Assembly (NCBI GenBank): GCA_963733145.1 | Contig: CAVTCJ010000008.1 | Span: 186,001 to 250,000 of the forward strand | Origin: JAHIKV01 sp963733145 | Lineage (GTDB): Bacteria > Planctomycetota > Planctomycetia > Pirellulales > Thermoguttaceae | DNA length: 64,000 nucleotides | Reading direction: 5' to 3' | Shown: piece by piece, positions 44,301 to 53,135 of the stretch | Numbering within the stretch: the stretch's first letter is position 1 | How the letters are laid out: each line of letters opens with the position of its first letter | Translations under genes and position numbers: made by a program | Notes under the pieces: model-generated | Databases searched by the model: none | The model's input: the letters and a program-made list of their open reading frames with translations, nothing else | What the model was told of the DNA's origin: nothing

Positions 44301-45700
44301 ACGTGCGGCGTGGCCATGCTGGTGCCGGAATAGGAGGCGTAGCGGTTGCCGGGCACGGTGCTCCAAATGGAAACGCCGGGGGCGGCCAGATCGACGGTCG
44401 AGGCGCCGTAGCAACTGAAACTCGCCAGCCCGCCGGATTGGTCGATGGCCGCCACGGATATCACGTTCGAGCAGGCGTAATTCGCCGGATATTGCGGACT
44501 GGTGTCGTTGTTCGTGCCGTCGTTTCCGGCCGCGGCGACGAAGAGAATGTCGGCGTTGTTGCTGGCCTGGATGGCGTTGTACAAGGAGGAACTGTATCCG
44601 CCGCCGCCCCAACTGTTGTTGATCACGCGGACGTTCACGCCGTACTGGGTCCGCATCATGGTGGCGTAGTTGATCGCGCGGACGGCGTCGGAGAGGTAGC
44701 CGGAGCCGTTGGCGTCGAGGAACTTCAGGGCCATGATGGAGCTGGACCAGTTCAGCCCGGCCACTCCGGCGGCGTTGTTGGCCGCCGCGGCGATGGTGCC
44801 CGAGACGTGCGTCCCGTGGCTGTTGTCGTCCATCGGATTGCCGTCGTTGTTGACGAAGTCGTAGCCGTGGACGTCGTCGACGAAGCCGTTGTGGTCGTCG
44901 TCGATGCCGTTGCCGGGTATCTCGCCGGGATTGGTCCAGATGTTGGCGGCCAGATCGACGTGGGTGTAATCGACGCCGGTGTCGATGACGGCCACGACCA
45001 CGCTGGAGCTTCCGGTGGTCAGGTTCCAAGCCTGCGGCGCGTCGATCGCGGACATGCCCCAGAGTTGACCGTAGAGCGGATCGTTGGGAGTCGAAACGTC
45101 GACCTGGCTAACGGCGTCCTGCTCGAAAGAGGCCACGTATTGGTCCGTGCCGAGCCAGTCCCGCACCGCATCCAGAGAGGCGCCGGAGCTGCGGACGAGG
45201 ACTTGTCCTTCCAACCCCAGCCCGCGAATGACGTCGAACTCGACACCGCCGCCGACCAGCAGACTCGCCGTCTCGGCCACGGAGGAAACACCGGCGACGG
45301 CGGCCGTGTCGAACTGCACGATCCAATCGTAGAGGTCCGCCTGGCCGGAGACGGAAGTCGTTTGCGGCGCGGCGGCGTCGCTCTCGACGGTCCAATCAGC
45401 CACTCCGGCGTGCGCCGTGGAAGTCTGGTCGGCGACGTCCTGGAACCAGACCGCGGAGATCAGCGAGGCCGCGCCGGCGGCGTCCATCAACTGTCGCGAT
45501 TCGAGCGGCTCGACGTGCAGCGCGCGGCGCCGGCCGTGGAGTTTGCCGGACGCGGCGGCGCCACGCGTTCGGTCTTCGAGATTCAACAGGCCGGCAACTT
45601 CGCGTGCCAACCTATAGTAAACGCCCAACGCAGACGCGTTGATTCCGGGGCAGCGCATGATGCAAATACCGTGGTGCGAAATCCAGGAGCGCTCCGTCAA
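41294..45700 (-). CDS. Giant subtilisin-like (S8) protease with planctomycete tag and three repeats
   Basis: A 1,468-residue extracellular serine protease. The N-terminus holds the planctomycete tag EPLESRQLM (about 63-71), then a propeptide-like region. The S8 catalytic domain (about 215-520) has Asp in VVAVIDTGVDYTH, His in NSHGTHVSGT and Ser in GTSMATPHVTG. A PPC-type domain follows (DHGNSAATATAVG...GDVDWFKFQAVAGRTYVFS). After that come three 184-residue cadherin-like repeats, each with an inserted module (QFGLYQW, LRGHNEKYFAGY, YRWGGSI). The last residues lie in a palindrome. It is downstream of, and co-directional with, the anti-sigma/serpin fusion. Confidence 0.93.
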   Translation of the reverse strand: MTERSWISHHGICIMRCPGINASALGVYYRLAREVAGLLNLEDRTRGAAASGKLHGRRRALHVEPLESRQLMDAAGAASLISAVWFQDVADQTSTAHAGVADWTVESDAAAPQTTSVSGQADLYDWIVQFDTAAVAGVSSVAETASLLVGGGVEFDVIRGLGLEGQVLVRSSGASLDAVRDWLGTDQYVASFEQDAVSQVDVSTPNDPLYGQLWGMSAIDAPQAWNLTTGSSSVVVAVIDTGVDYTHVDLAANIWTNPGEIPGNGIDDDHNGFVDDVHGYDFVNNDGNPMDDNSHGTHVSGTIAAAANNAAGVAGLNWSSSIMALKFLDANGSGYLSDAVRAINYATMMRTQYGVNVRVINNSWGGGGYSSSLYNAIQASNNADILFVAAAGNDGTNNDTSPQYPANYACSNVISVAAIDQSGGLASFSCYGASTVDLAAPGVSIWSTVPGNRYASYSGTSMATPHVTGVAALAFALDPTATAAEVRNALLGGVDKSSALSGKTASGGVLNAYNTLNLLGGQLHGPAIASLTASPNSVVAGNSATFIANGVSDDSGTITRVYFYLDANNNSQYDASDTLVGSTASVVGGAASLTVSTSGLAAGTHRYFARAVDNHSQYSTSVNTTLTVLPADDHGNSAATATAVGVPSTTAGTLGVAGDVDWFKFQAVAGRTYVFSTALGSLYDSVLYLVDRDAARQLAYNDDAGGGTLSSSIRWTASASGTYYLEVAGYGNQYSGTYSLSVRMDNSAPVLAEIADRTMSHNQTTLTVPLSASDANGDQLTYSAQALTVDPLARQAYQLDQQFGLYQWEGSFSTNLRGHNEKYFAGYFNGARNPYFILPNGDFYRWGGSIEGSAYVATLSAGYYANPFLLCDAQPPVYAPVGSGDVQLSVSGGVLTVTRAADFAEDFVVQVNVSDGVASDSKTFAVAVTNSAPQLSPIADRTMPHNQLTVSVPLAASDADGDHLSYSAQALTIDPLAQRAYDFDQQFGLYQWDGSFWTNLRGHNEKYFAGYYNGAKNAYFVLPGGELYRWGGSIDASAYVATLSTDYYADPFLLCDAQQPEYAPVAGSDVQLSVSGGVLTVTRAADYAQNFVVRVNVSDGAAADSETFAVSAANSVPQLSPIADRTMSASQTSLVLSVGATDPDGDHLSYSAQALGIDPLTQRAYEFDQQFGLYQWEGDFWTNLRGHDEKYFAGYYNAARNPYFILPNGDLYRWGGSIESSTYIAAFSPDYYADPFLLCEAQPPTLTSLGSSAVNVSMSDNVLTVNRDSGYSGDFYVQVQVSDGANSSDTMFRVSTVAAASPQSAALAIEPAAPAVAVPASAAQAADAAPNNLPDLRSAWLSSLYEDRFDGGGDLIQSADLLASRADALTASLHDDYFVRLAPRVDSPAGPEREMQFDFVDHLLAEHGEHGRLLFSGLASDSNALSRDYAGDSEFEQWSLLEQTALEVLHDSMAFELGATAGLSSTVG
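41850..43470 (-). repeat. Three tandem 552-bp coding repeats in the subtilase
   Basis: The motif tcggcga recurs at 43434, 42882 and 42330, an exact spacing of 552 bp (184 codons) twice. Each unit encodes a cadherin-like strand set (IADRTM..., SASDxxGDxLxYSAQAL, VQVNVSDG) around a conserved inserted module. The sequences are alike enough at DNA level to recombine. Confidence 0.93.
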
Positions 45701-46253
45701 TCAACGACGGGCAGGCTCTTTGTGACAAGACTCAACAGAATGAGACAAACAGTGAAAAGACCGGCCTCTAGCTATTGGAAGTCTGTGTCATAAGTTGCCC
45801 GTCGTCAAACGGCGAAGCGGATTCCAAACAACATTGCGCTGGGATGAGGTAATTCTTAGTCAAGTGTCGCGTAATAGCAACCCTTTTAACCTGAAATGGG
45901 GAGAGAAGCGACCTCTGATACCCCAATGTACGGAGCGGTCAAAATTATGGTTCGGAGGGGATTTTGCCGCAACAAGTATAAGGAATCGAAGTGATTTCGG
46001 GAGAAAACGCATCCGCTCAATATCGGATAATGGATAAACCAATAGCCGGCGGCTAACAGCCGCCGGAATGTGCTCGCGGTCAGATCCCGTCGCCGGCGGC
46101 TGTTGGGGCGGCGGGAGGAGCGCCCAGAGGGTACCCGGTCCTTGTTTTCGGCCGATGGTTTCTCGGTGAAATCACGTGTTCCCGCCGAAAAATGGACCAG
46201 TCCCCTGCCGCTCCATGAACGCTTACGATGATGTATGGTGCGCTGAGCGTTTC
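45701..46253. other. Intergenic region between the serpin fusion and the subtilase
   Basis: About 550 bp. It includes a diverged copy of the 26-bp inverted-repeat element (46041-46066, with a degenerate partner near 46092-46110) and fragments of the GGGACAGTCCCC family (about 46180-46210). I see no gene. A promoter for the subtilase must lie here unless it is read from the sigma-factor operon. Confidence 0.6.
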
Positions 46254-48239
46254 TTACCCAGGGGTGCGTCCCCAAGGGGGAGTAGGGCCCGTCGGCTCGT
46301 CTTTCCCGGATGACTTTTCGGGAGTGGTTAATCTTCCCAAAAACAAGATGTTCCCGCTTTTCTGGTCGCAGATCATGAACAGGAAGGGATGGTCGGCCCG
46401 GAATGTCGGCGGCGGCACGCGGGGAGGCATGCCGGTGCCTGTGCCCTCGATCGCCGTGGCCGCGGCCGCCTCGGTTCCGGCCTCGTTCACGTCCACGAAG
46501 GTTTTGTGAATCACGGCGGAAAGCGACAGGTAGCGGCCGCCGTCGATGCCCGAAAAATCGGCGTTGCCGGAGAACGCCAGTTTCATTCCCAACGCCTCCA
46601 GCGCGGGCTTCAACTCGAAGCTCATTTCCAACCTGAACTTAGGCAGATAGACTTCCACTTGGCGCGGGCGAAGTTGCTTGCGCAACTGAGCGATTTTTTC
46701 GGACGAAAGCGACTGCTCGACCGCCGATAAGCCGTCAAGCTGTCTCGGCAAGACGATCAGCATCGATAAATCGCGTCCTTTATAGGGCAGTTCCAGGGCC
46801 TGGAGCGTTTCGTCTTCCGTATAACGAAAACTCCCTCCCTGGAACATCAAGGGGACCTTGGTCTTCTTGGCGGCCGAGACGTTGAAATCATACTGCCGGG
46901 TATTCATTGTCGAGAACAGGTTCTGCCACGCCGCCTTGAAATAGATGGCATTGGTCAGCACCAACTGGGTCGAGGCGTCGATTTGCCCCTCGGCGATCAG
47001 GTTTTTGATCCGCTCGGCGGTCTGCTGTTCCACCCACTGGTTGATCCGCTGCCGAACGGCCTCGGGATTTCCGCGAAAATCGACGGGAAAAATTCCGCCG
47101 GTCCGGTAATACTTGTGAATGGTGTCGACGTACGACTGGAGGAAGGGATGGGTCTTTTCGCCCCACAAGGCGTTGGCCACGTGCAATTGATAGGGGAGCT
47201 TCGGGGCATTGAAACGCTGGTTCAACTCGGACATGCCGGTGTGAATCAACGCCACGTTCCAGGGGATCAACTGCGCTTCGGTCCCCATGCGTGCGGCCGC
47301 CGCGGGAAAGCAGAGCGTCCGGCCCATTTGCGCGGCCGTGTCTCCGCGGGCGCCCTCGGCGGTCATGGCCAACGCGCTGGAAATGGAATAGGGGGAGAAG
47401 AAGAGGTTTTTCCCCGACTTCTCCTGGGACAACTGTTTGTACAGGTTCCAGGCGAAATCGCTGTTAGCCGTTACCGCGTAATTGACGGGGGCCTTGCCTG
47501 CCTCGGCCGCCAACAGATGATCGGCCGTTCCAGTCACGCTACCCCGGACGTTGGTCAATGTGACCACGCCGGCCAGGACAAGAACTCGGGTGATACTTCG
47601 CATGGTCGCTGCTCCTTTGGACTCCAGTGGAGTCGGGGAAAGGGGTTGATGGGTTCCGATGAAAAACTTGGTCCCGGCGGCCGTCGCCGTGCCGGCCGGG
47701 GTCTCGACGATCAATCTGGGACGCTCCCGACCGGAGGGGAGATTCGCCGCCGATTCGATAAACAATTCGCCCCGATCGAGGCGAATCATCGCCGGTTTGA
47801 CGACGCGGTAGGAGGCCCCGCCGGTCGGCTGCACCTTCCAGCCGGCGGCCAATTGAACTGATGCCGGCGGTGCGGTGTTCTGCGTCTTCCGTTTAATGTG
47901 GTCCCCGCCGCTGGGGAAAACAAACAGCGACGCCGCCAGCAACAGGCAGGCCGCCGCAGTAATGGCCGCCCAACGCAGCGATTTCCGTCCGACACGCCCA
48001 CTTGGCGCCACACCCGGCTTATCGTTCAGCGAATGGATGATCCTCACGGCCAGTTTGTCGGCACCGGTGGGCGGCCGCAGTGCCGCATTCAGCCGATCGA
48101 CCGCCGCTCGCGCCGCGGCCAACGACTCAGCCGCCTCGGGCGAATCCGCCAGCCAGGCCTCGACCTCGGCGGCCTGGCTCTCGGACAGTTCGCCCACGAG
48201 GTGCAACTCCAACAGATTGTGCGCTCGATCGGCGTTCAT
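46254..48239 (-). CDS. Anti-sigma factor-FecR-serpin fusion protein
   Basis: A 661-residue one-pass membrane protein. Residues 1-85 are a short cytoplasmic anti-sigma region (NLLELHLVGELSESQAAEVEAWL). One transmembrane helix spans 88-109 and a FecR-type domain covers about 130-250 (RLDRGELFIES, VETPAGTATAAGTKFFI, VLVLAGVVTLTN). A complete serpin fills 255-650 (NLFFSPYSISSALAMTAEGARG). The reactive-loop hinge GTEAAAATA is of inhibitory type and the predicted scissile region is GTGT/GMPPRV. The ATG overlaps the sigma-factor stop (ATGA). An internal ATG at 47603, preceded by AAAGGAGC, could yield a free serpin. The serpin side would be periplasmic. Confidence 0.87.
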   Translation of the reverse strand: MNADRAHNLLELHLVGELSESQAAEVEAWLADSPEAAESLAAARAAVDRLNAALRPPTGADKLAVRIIHSLNDKPGVAPSGRVGRKSLRWAAITAAACLLLAASLFVFPSGGDHIKRKTQNTAPPASVQLAAGWKVQPTGGASYRVVKPAMIRLDRGELFIESAANLPSGRERPRLIVETPAGTATAAGTKFFIGTHQPLSPTPLESKGAATMRSITRVLVLAGVVTLTNVRGSVTGTADHLLAAEAGKAPVNYAVTANSDFAWNLYKQLSQEKSGKNLFFSPYSISSALAMTAEGARGDTAAQMGRTLCFPAAAARMGTEAQLIPWNVALIHTGMSELNQRFNAPKLPYQLHVANALWGEKTHPFLQSYVDTIHKYYRTGGIFPVDFRGNPEAVRQRINQWVEQQTAERIKNLIAEGQIDASTQLVLTNAIYFKAAWQNLFSTMNTRQYDFNVSAAKKTKVPLMFQGGSFRYTEDETLQALELPYKGRDLSMLIVLPRQLDGLSAVEQSLSSEKIAQLRKQLRPRQVEVYLPKFRLEMSFELKPALEALGMKLAFSGNADFSGIDGGRYLSLSAVIHKTFVDVNEAGTEAAAATAIEGTGTGMPPRVPPPTFRADHPFLFMICDQKSGNILFLGRLTTPEKSSGKDEPTGPTPPWGRTPG

Positions 48240-48766
48240 CGCGCGCGCTCCCGTTCGATGGTAATGCGTAGTTTTCCGTAAGCCCGCGAGAGGGTTGCGG
48301 TCACGGTGCCCAAGGGCGATCCCAGCCGCTCGGCGATCTGTCGGCACCGCAACCCCTCGGTATGTTTCAAGTGCAATACGGCCGCCTCGAAGTCGTTCAA
48401 CAGGGATATGGCCTTTCGCAGTTCAATCGTTTGATCCTCGCCCGGGCAATCACCGCCGGCCGGAACGAGCGCCTCTTGCAAGGGCTCGGCGGAATCGCGC
48501 CGCCGACGCCGCGCCGCCTCAAGACAGCACCGCCGCGCAACGGCGAACAGCCAGGGCAACGGCTCGCGGGGGACGCGCCGGCAGCGAACCTGATCGAACA
48601 GCCGCAGCATTGCCTCCTGAGCGGCGTCTTCGCCGTCGTGCCGGTTCTCCAGCCGCAGCAGGCAATAACGCAGTATCGCCGGCGTGTGTTGGCGCACGAA
48701 CCTAGCGAACGCATCGCGGTCGCCCGCGGCAGCGGCGCTAAGCAGGTCCGAATCGGAATTGCTCAT
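48236..48766 (-). CDS. ECF-type RNA polymerase sigma factor
   Basis: A 176-residue sigma-70 family factor. Region 2 (AFARFVRQHTPAILRYCLLRL, EDAAQEAMLRLFDQ) and region 4 (LKHTEGLRCRQIAERLGSPLGTVTATLSRAYGKLR) are both present. I chose the start at 48766 because similarity begins at MSNSDSDLL; a 32-residue longer form is open. It is translationally coupled to the anti-sigma/FecR/serpin gene, so its activity is presumably controlled by that membrane protein. Confidence 0.92.
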   Translation of the reverse strand: MSNSDSDLLSAAAAGDRDAFARFVRQHTPAILRYCLLRLENRHDGEDAAQEAMLRLFDQVRCRRVPREPLPWLFAVARRCCLEAARRRRRDSAEPLQEALVPAGGDCPGEDQTIELRKAISLLNDFEAAVLHLKHTEGLRCRQIAERLGSPLGTVTATLSRAYGKLRITIERERAR

Positions 48767-48904
48767 CGGTTCGTTTCGGCATGACGCAGTTCCGCCAATT
48801 GCTCCCGATAGTAACTGTCGAAAACGGCGGTTTTGCTGCAAAGAATTTGAAGAAAATTCCACTTAAACAGGGGAATCCTTCCTTCATCGCACAAGTCAAT
48901 TTTA

Positions 48905-49924
48905 TTACCGCGGTTTGATTTGTCGGTGCGACGGCGACTCGCGGATCAATTCCACGCCGTTCCCCCCCGACGACTTGACGCGGTACATCGCCCGATCGGC
49001 GTCGTGCAACAGGCCCTCGATCCGCCGGTGTACGCCGGTGCCGATCGCCACACCGATGCTGGCGCCGATCCGTATGGAACCCGCTTCAATCGCCATCGGC
49101 TGCCGAATCTGCTCGAGCATCCGCCGGGCGACCAATACGCCGCTCCGATCGTCGGGGACGTCATCGATCAACACGGTGAACTCATCTCCGCCGAAGCGAG
49201 CCGCCATGTCGCCGGGCCGGACGCAACCGACCAGCCGCCGGGCCACTTCGCACAATACCCGATCGCCGGTCAGATGGCCGAAACGGTCGTTGATCCCCTT
49301 GAAGCCGTCCAAGTCGATAAAGCAGACGGCAAACATGTAATCCTTGTGCCGGCGCAGGCGTTCCCAAGCACGGGTCAGCAGTCGTTCAAACAGCCGTCGG
49401 TCGGGCAACCCGGTCAACGGATCGTGCCCAGGCAATCCCAAATAGCACGTGTCGGCCCCGACGGCAAGTAGGGAGTCGTCGGGGCCAACGGTAGGAGAAT
49501 CCCTGACTACGACGATCCATCCGCCGCCGTCGCTGTCCGGCAAGTGGCAGAGGCGCCACTCGGCGGCGAATGTCTGCCCGTCCTTTCGCCGCAGCGCGAC
49601 ATGAAACTTCAGTGTGGTCAGACTCCCATCCACATGACTGTCCATAAGCTCCGCCAGCGCAGCGACGTCCGCCGATGGACACACTTGGCCGATGGCGATG
49701 CCGGACAGTTCCTCGGCGGTATAGCCAAGCTGCTCGCAGGCGGCCTGGTTTACCCCGCACAAGGCCATATCCCGCCTGTCCAATTGAAAGACGGCGTCGG
49801 GCAATAAATCGAACGCGGTTTGCATCGATCCCGACCAACAGCCCACCAAGGAGGGAGCCGTTGCCGAAGAGCCGGCGATGAACGAACCTCCCTCAAAGTC
49901 TTGACTACGGGCTGAAAATGACAT
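48905..49924 (-). CDS. PAS-GGDEF diguanylate cyclase
   Basis: A protein of about 339 residues that makes c-di-GMP. The N-terminal PAS domain (AFDLLPDAVFQLDRRDMALCGVNQAACEQLGY) is followed by a GGDEF domain with metal and substrate residues in FIDLDGFKGINDRFGH and the intact active-site RFGGDEF. An RPGD allosteric I-site lies five residues upstream of the active site. No EAL domain and no membrane helix were seen. The start is uncertain (49924 chosen; 50065 also open). It is divergent from the exopolysaccharide operon, which c-di-GMP could plausibly regulate. Confidence 0.92.
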   Translation of the reverse strand: MSFSARSQDFEGGSFIAGSSATAPSLVGCWSGSMQTAFDLLPDAVFQLDRRDMALCGVNQAACEQLGYTAEELSGIAIGQVCPSADVAALAELMDSHVDGSLTTLKFHVALRRKDGQTFAAEWRLCHLPDSDGGGWIVVVRDSPTVGPDDSLLAVGADTCYLGLPGHDPLTGLPDRRLFERLLTRAWERLRRHKDYMFAVCFIDLDGFKGINDRFGHLTGDRVLCEVARRLVGCVRPGDMAARFGGDEFTVLIDDVPDDRSGVLVARRMLEQIRQPMAIEAGSIRIGASIGVAIGTGVHRRIEGLLHDADRAMYRVKSSGGNGVELIRESPSHRQIKPR

Positions 49925-50456
49925 TGTCGGTATAACCGTTACAACACGAGGGCCGGGAAGTTTAATTGTTAAAAGTCCATAGGGCGGCAGTGGGGAGCGA
50001 ACATTCCGAACGCTTATGGATTCGAGCGTTTTTATCTCCCTTCTGCTGAGCAAAACCTTCCACAACGCCTTGCAGCAGTTTCATTATAGGGGTTCCGAGG
50101 GGAGTAATGAATACCCGGACAATATGCATCTGTGGGCGGGGGGCAATTCCAATACTGCGCACTTCCTACGGTTGTACCATGACGCGCAGTGTCCGTGATT
50201 CAATCGTGTTGATAAAACTGCCTAGGCTGGCTATAATAGCCAGATATACCATGCTGCTTATCTTAACATTCCGAGACCGACTCATTCGTCGCTATTCAGC
50301 TAATTTGTTTGCTCGTGCCTGGGGTTGTTTTCGGATTGCCGATCAGCCCGGGGGTATTTCGCCGTTGCCTTTTCAAGTCATTTCGTTCCGAGTTTTTGCG
50401 CAATCCGCTTTGGGAACGCTTTTCCGAAATGGAGCGGAGGCGCGAGGGAGTCTGCT

Positions 50457-51926
50457 ATGAACAATTTTAGACAATCATCAGGCCGGCCGATCGACGTGTT
50501 AGAAATCTATTCCCGTCACAAGAAAAAGTCCCTGCTGTTTTTCTCGGTCGTGTTCGGCGGCGCCGTTTTGTTTGCGCTGCTGGCCCCCCGAAAATACATG
50601 TCTGAGGGGAAACTGTTCGTTCGCCTGGGGCGCGAAAACGCCACGCTTGATCCGACGGCCACGTTGGGCCAGAGCCCGGTTGTCGCGGTGCCCCAGTCGC
50701 GCGAGAGCGACATCAATTCGGAGGTGGAGATTCTCCAGAACCGGGCCTTGATCGGGCGAGTGGTCGATGCGTTGGGACCGGAGAAGATCATCGGCAGCGG
50801 CAACCGCGATAAGGCCATCCGTCAAGTGGCCGCGAATCTCAAGGTCGAGGCGGCGAGAAAATCGAGCGTGATCGACGTGAGTTATCGGGGATCGTCGCCC
50901 GAACTCAGTCAGGCGGTGCTGGCCAAACTGATCGACTCATATCTCGATGAGCACGGCAAACTAAACCGTCCGCGCGGCTCCTACGAGTTTTTTGTCAAGC
51001 AGACGGACCGGCTGCGGGGCCAACTGAACGCCTCCGAAGCTGCCCTGCGCGACTTGAAAAACGAGACCGGGTTGGCTTCGCCCAGCGACCAGAGGAAGCT
51101 GATCGTAGCCCGCATCGGACGGCTGGAGGACGACCTCCTGAAGAGCGAAGAGGCGCGGGCGGTGGCTGAGGCCAGCGTCGCCCAACTGCGCCGGAAGGCG
51201 GCCGGTTTGCCCGACACCCAAGTCCAGGAGACGAGCGGTTTCAGCGACGACGGGACCAATCGGATGAAGGAGCGGTTTTATGCCTTGCAATTGAGGCAGA
51301 AAGAGGCGCAGGCCAAGTACACTCCGGATCATCCCAAGATGCGGGAGATCGACGAGCAGGTCGAGGCCGCGCGGAAAATTCTCGAAAAACAAGAGGCCAG
51401 GAGTTACAAGCAAGTCACCCGCACGCCCGACCGGCTCCATCAGGAGGCCCAACTGGCACTGCTGGCCGCCGAGCCGAAGCTGGCCTCTCTCCAGGCGCAG
51501 TCCGGCCAACTGAAGTCGCAACTGGCCGCGGTCCGCCTGCAACTACGCCAATTGAACCAGGACGAACTTCGCGTCGTCGAGGCGCAGCGGGAAGTCGACC
51601 TGATGGAGTCCAATTATCGGAAATACTCGACGAACCTCGAACAAGTGCGGATCGACCAGCAGTTGGATGCCCAGCGGATGTCGAACATCAGCGTGGTGCA
51701 GCCGGCCAGCTTCGAGCCGCGACCGGTCAGCCCGAAGAAGGCGATGACCCTGCTGCTGGGATTTTTCGCCGGCGCGTTGGGCGGTTTAGTGCTGCCGTTG
51801 GCCATCGACCAGTACGAACGCACGATGCGCCCCCCGGAGAGCGACGACGACGTCGGGGACATGGATAGCCATGACGACCACCAGGTTCCGATGTTGGCCG
51901 CGATTCCCCAATTGAGGCCCAGATAG
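50457..51926 (+). CDS. Wzz/GumC-type polysaccharide chain-length protein
   Basis: A 489-residue inner-membrane co-polymerase. It has an N-terminal transmembrane helix (SLLFFSVVFGGAVLFALLAP), a Wzz periplasmic region, long coiled coils (about 160-420), a GNVR-like region and a C-terminal helix (AMTLLLGFFAGALGGLVLPLAI). There is no C-terminal tyrosine-kinase P-loop, so it is the kinase-less type. GAGGGAG seven bases upstream fixes the ATG. First gene of the exopolysaccharide operon; 49925-50456 before it has no gene and must contain the promoter. Confidence 0.9.
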   Translation: MNNFRQSSGRPIDVLEIYSRHKKKSLLFFSVVFGGAVLFALLAPRKYMSEGKLFVRLGRENATLDPTATLGQSPVVAVPQSRESDINSEVEILQNRALIGRVVDALGPEKIIGSGNRDKAIRQVAANLKVEAARKSSVIDVSYRGSSPELSQAVLAKLIDSYLDEHGKLNRPRGSYEFFVKQTDRLRGQLNASEAALRDLKNETGLASPSDQRKLIVARIGRLEDDLLKSEEARAVAEASVAQLRRKAAGLPDTQVQETSGFSDDGTNRMKERFYALQLRQKEAQAKYTPDHPKMREIDEQVEAARKILEKQEARSYKQVTRTPDRLHQEAQLALLAAEPKLASLQAQSGQLKSQLAAVRLQLRQLNQDELRVVEAQREVDLMESNYRKYSTNLEQVRIDQQLDAQRMSNISVVQPASFEPRPVSPKKAMTLLLGFFAGALGGLVLPLAIDQYERTMRPPESDDDVGDMDSHDDHQVPMLAAIPQLRPR

Positions 51927-51973
51927 CCGTTGATTCACCGAACATATTGGCAACAAACACGGGACGTCAAGCC

Positions 51974-53066
51974 ATGTTGCTCACGAAAATCCTGCACCCC
52001 TTGCAAGGCCGGACCGGACCCGATGCGTCGTCGGCCTTGCGGGCTTTGCTGACGCGCGAACAGCTTTATCGGATACTCGACCGCGAACGGGCCCGTAGCG
52101 ACCGCTCGGGCGAGGTGTTTTCGCTGGCCGTTTTCGCGGTCGGCAAGACGCCTACCGATCGTCAAGTGCTGGGGCATCTGGCGCGAATTCTCCAGCGCCG
52201 GCTGCGTTTGACCGACGACGCCGGGCGATTGGACGAGCGGCGGATCGGAGTCGTGTTGCCCGCCACGCCGGCCTCGGGCGCGTGGACGGTGATCGACGAC
52301 GTGCGGGTGTGCGTGCCCGCCGGCTTGCCTTTGCCCGATTGCAAAGTGTTCACGTATCCCTCCGATTGGCGCGAAGAACACGATGCGGAGACGGTCGACG
52401 GCGAGGTGCCGGTCGCGGCCGGCGAGAAGTGGCCGGTGTCGGCAATGGAGACGCTGTTCGCCCGGCGGTTGCCGCTGTGGAAAAGAGGCGCTCGACGTGG
52501 TTGGCTCGTCGCTGGGACTGCTGATGTTGACGCCGCTGTTCGTCCTCGCGGCCGTGGCCATCAAATTGACTTCCCGCGGACCGATCTTTTTCCGCCAGCA
52601 GCGGAGCGGCCTGGGCGGAAAAGAGTTCATGATGTGGAAGTTCCGCTCGATGTCGGCCGACGCCGATTCGAGAAAAATGGAATTGATGTCGCTGAACGAG
52701 CAAGACGGACCGGCGTTCAAGATCGCCAACGACCCGCGCGTGACCCGCGTCGGCCGGATATTGAGGGCGACGAGCATCGACGAATTGCCGCAGCTCTGGA
52801 ACGTGTTCCGCGGCGAGATGTCGCTGGTCGGGCCGCGGCCGTTGCCCTGCGACGAAACGGCGGCCTGCCGCGGCTGGCTCCGCCGGCGCTTGGACGTGAC
52901 CCCGGGCCTGACCTGCTTCTGGCAAGTCGAGGGGCGGTCGAAAGTCTCTTTCGCCGATTGGGTCCGCATGGACGTTAAATACATCCGCTCCCGCTCGTTG
53001 GCCACCGACGCGAAACTCCTGGTGAAGACCGTGCCGGCCGTGTTGTCGCGGAAAGGGGCCGTGTGA
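51974..53066 (+). CDS. Polyprenyl-phosphate sugar-1-phosphate transferase with degenerate GGDEF-like N-terminus (one frameshift)
   Basis: The initiating transferase of the exopolysaccharide pathway. Residues about 1-170 (LLTREQLYRILDRERARSDRSGE, VLGHLARILQRRLRLTD, RIGVVLPATPASG) look like a GGDEF-fold domain without the GGDEF active site. After a one-base correction near 52483 (AAAA for AAA) the WcaJ/ExoY bacterial sugar transferase domain follows: one membrane helix (VGSSLGLLMLTPLFVLAAVAI), then KFRSM, SIDELPQLWNVFRGEMSLVGPRP and the C-terminal FWQVEGRSK. All catalytic motifs are present. Confidence 0.88.
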
Positions 53067-53135
53067 TCGGGACGACGAACAACGATTATGATAGACACAG
53101 TAGCTCCAAAATCCGGGTTAATTGTGACGATCTCA

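Noticed and set aside
41792..45793. Long plus-strand frames opposite the subtilase
   Set aside because: Their repetitive Val/Arg/Gly composition mirrors the repeats on the coding strand; no ribosome binding site or known domain was seen.
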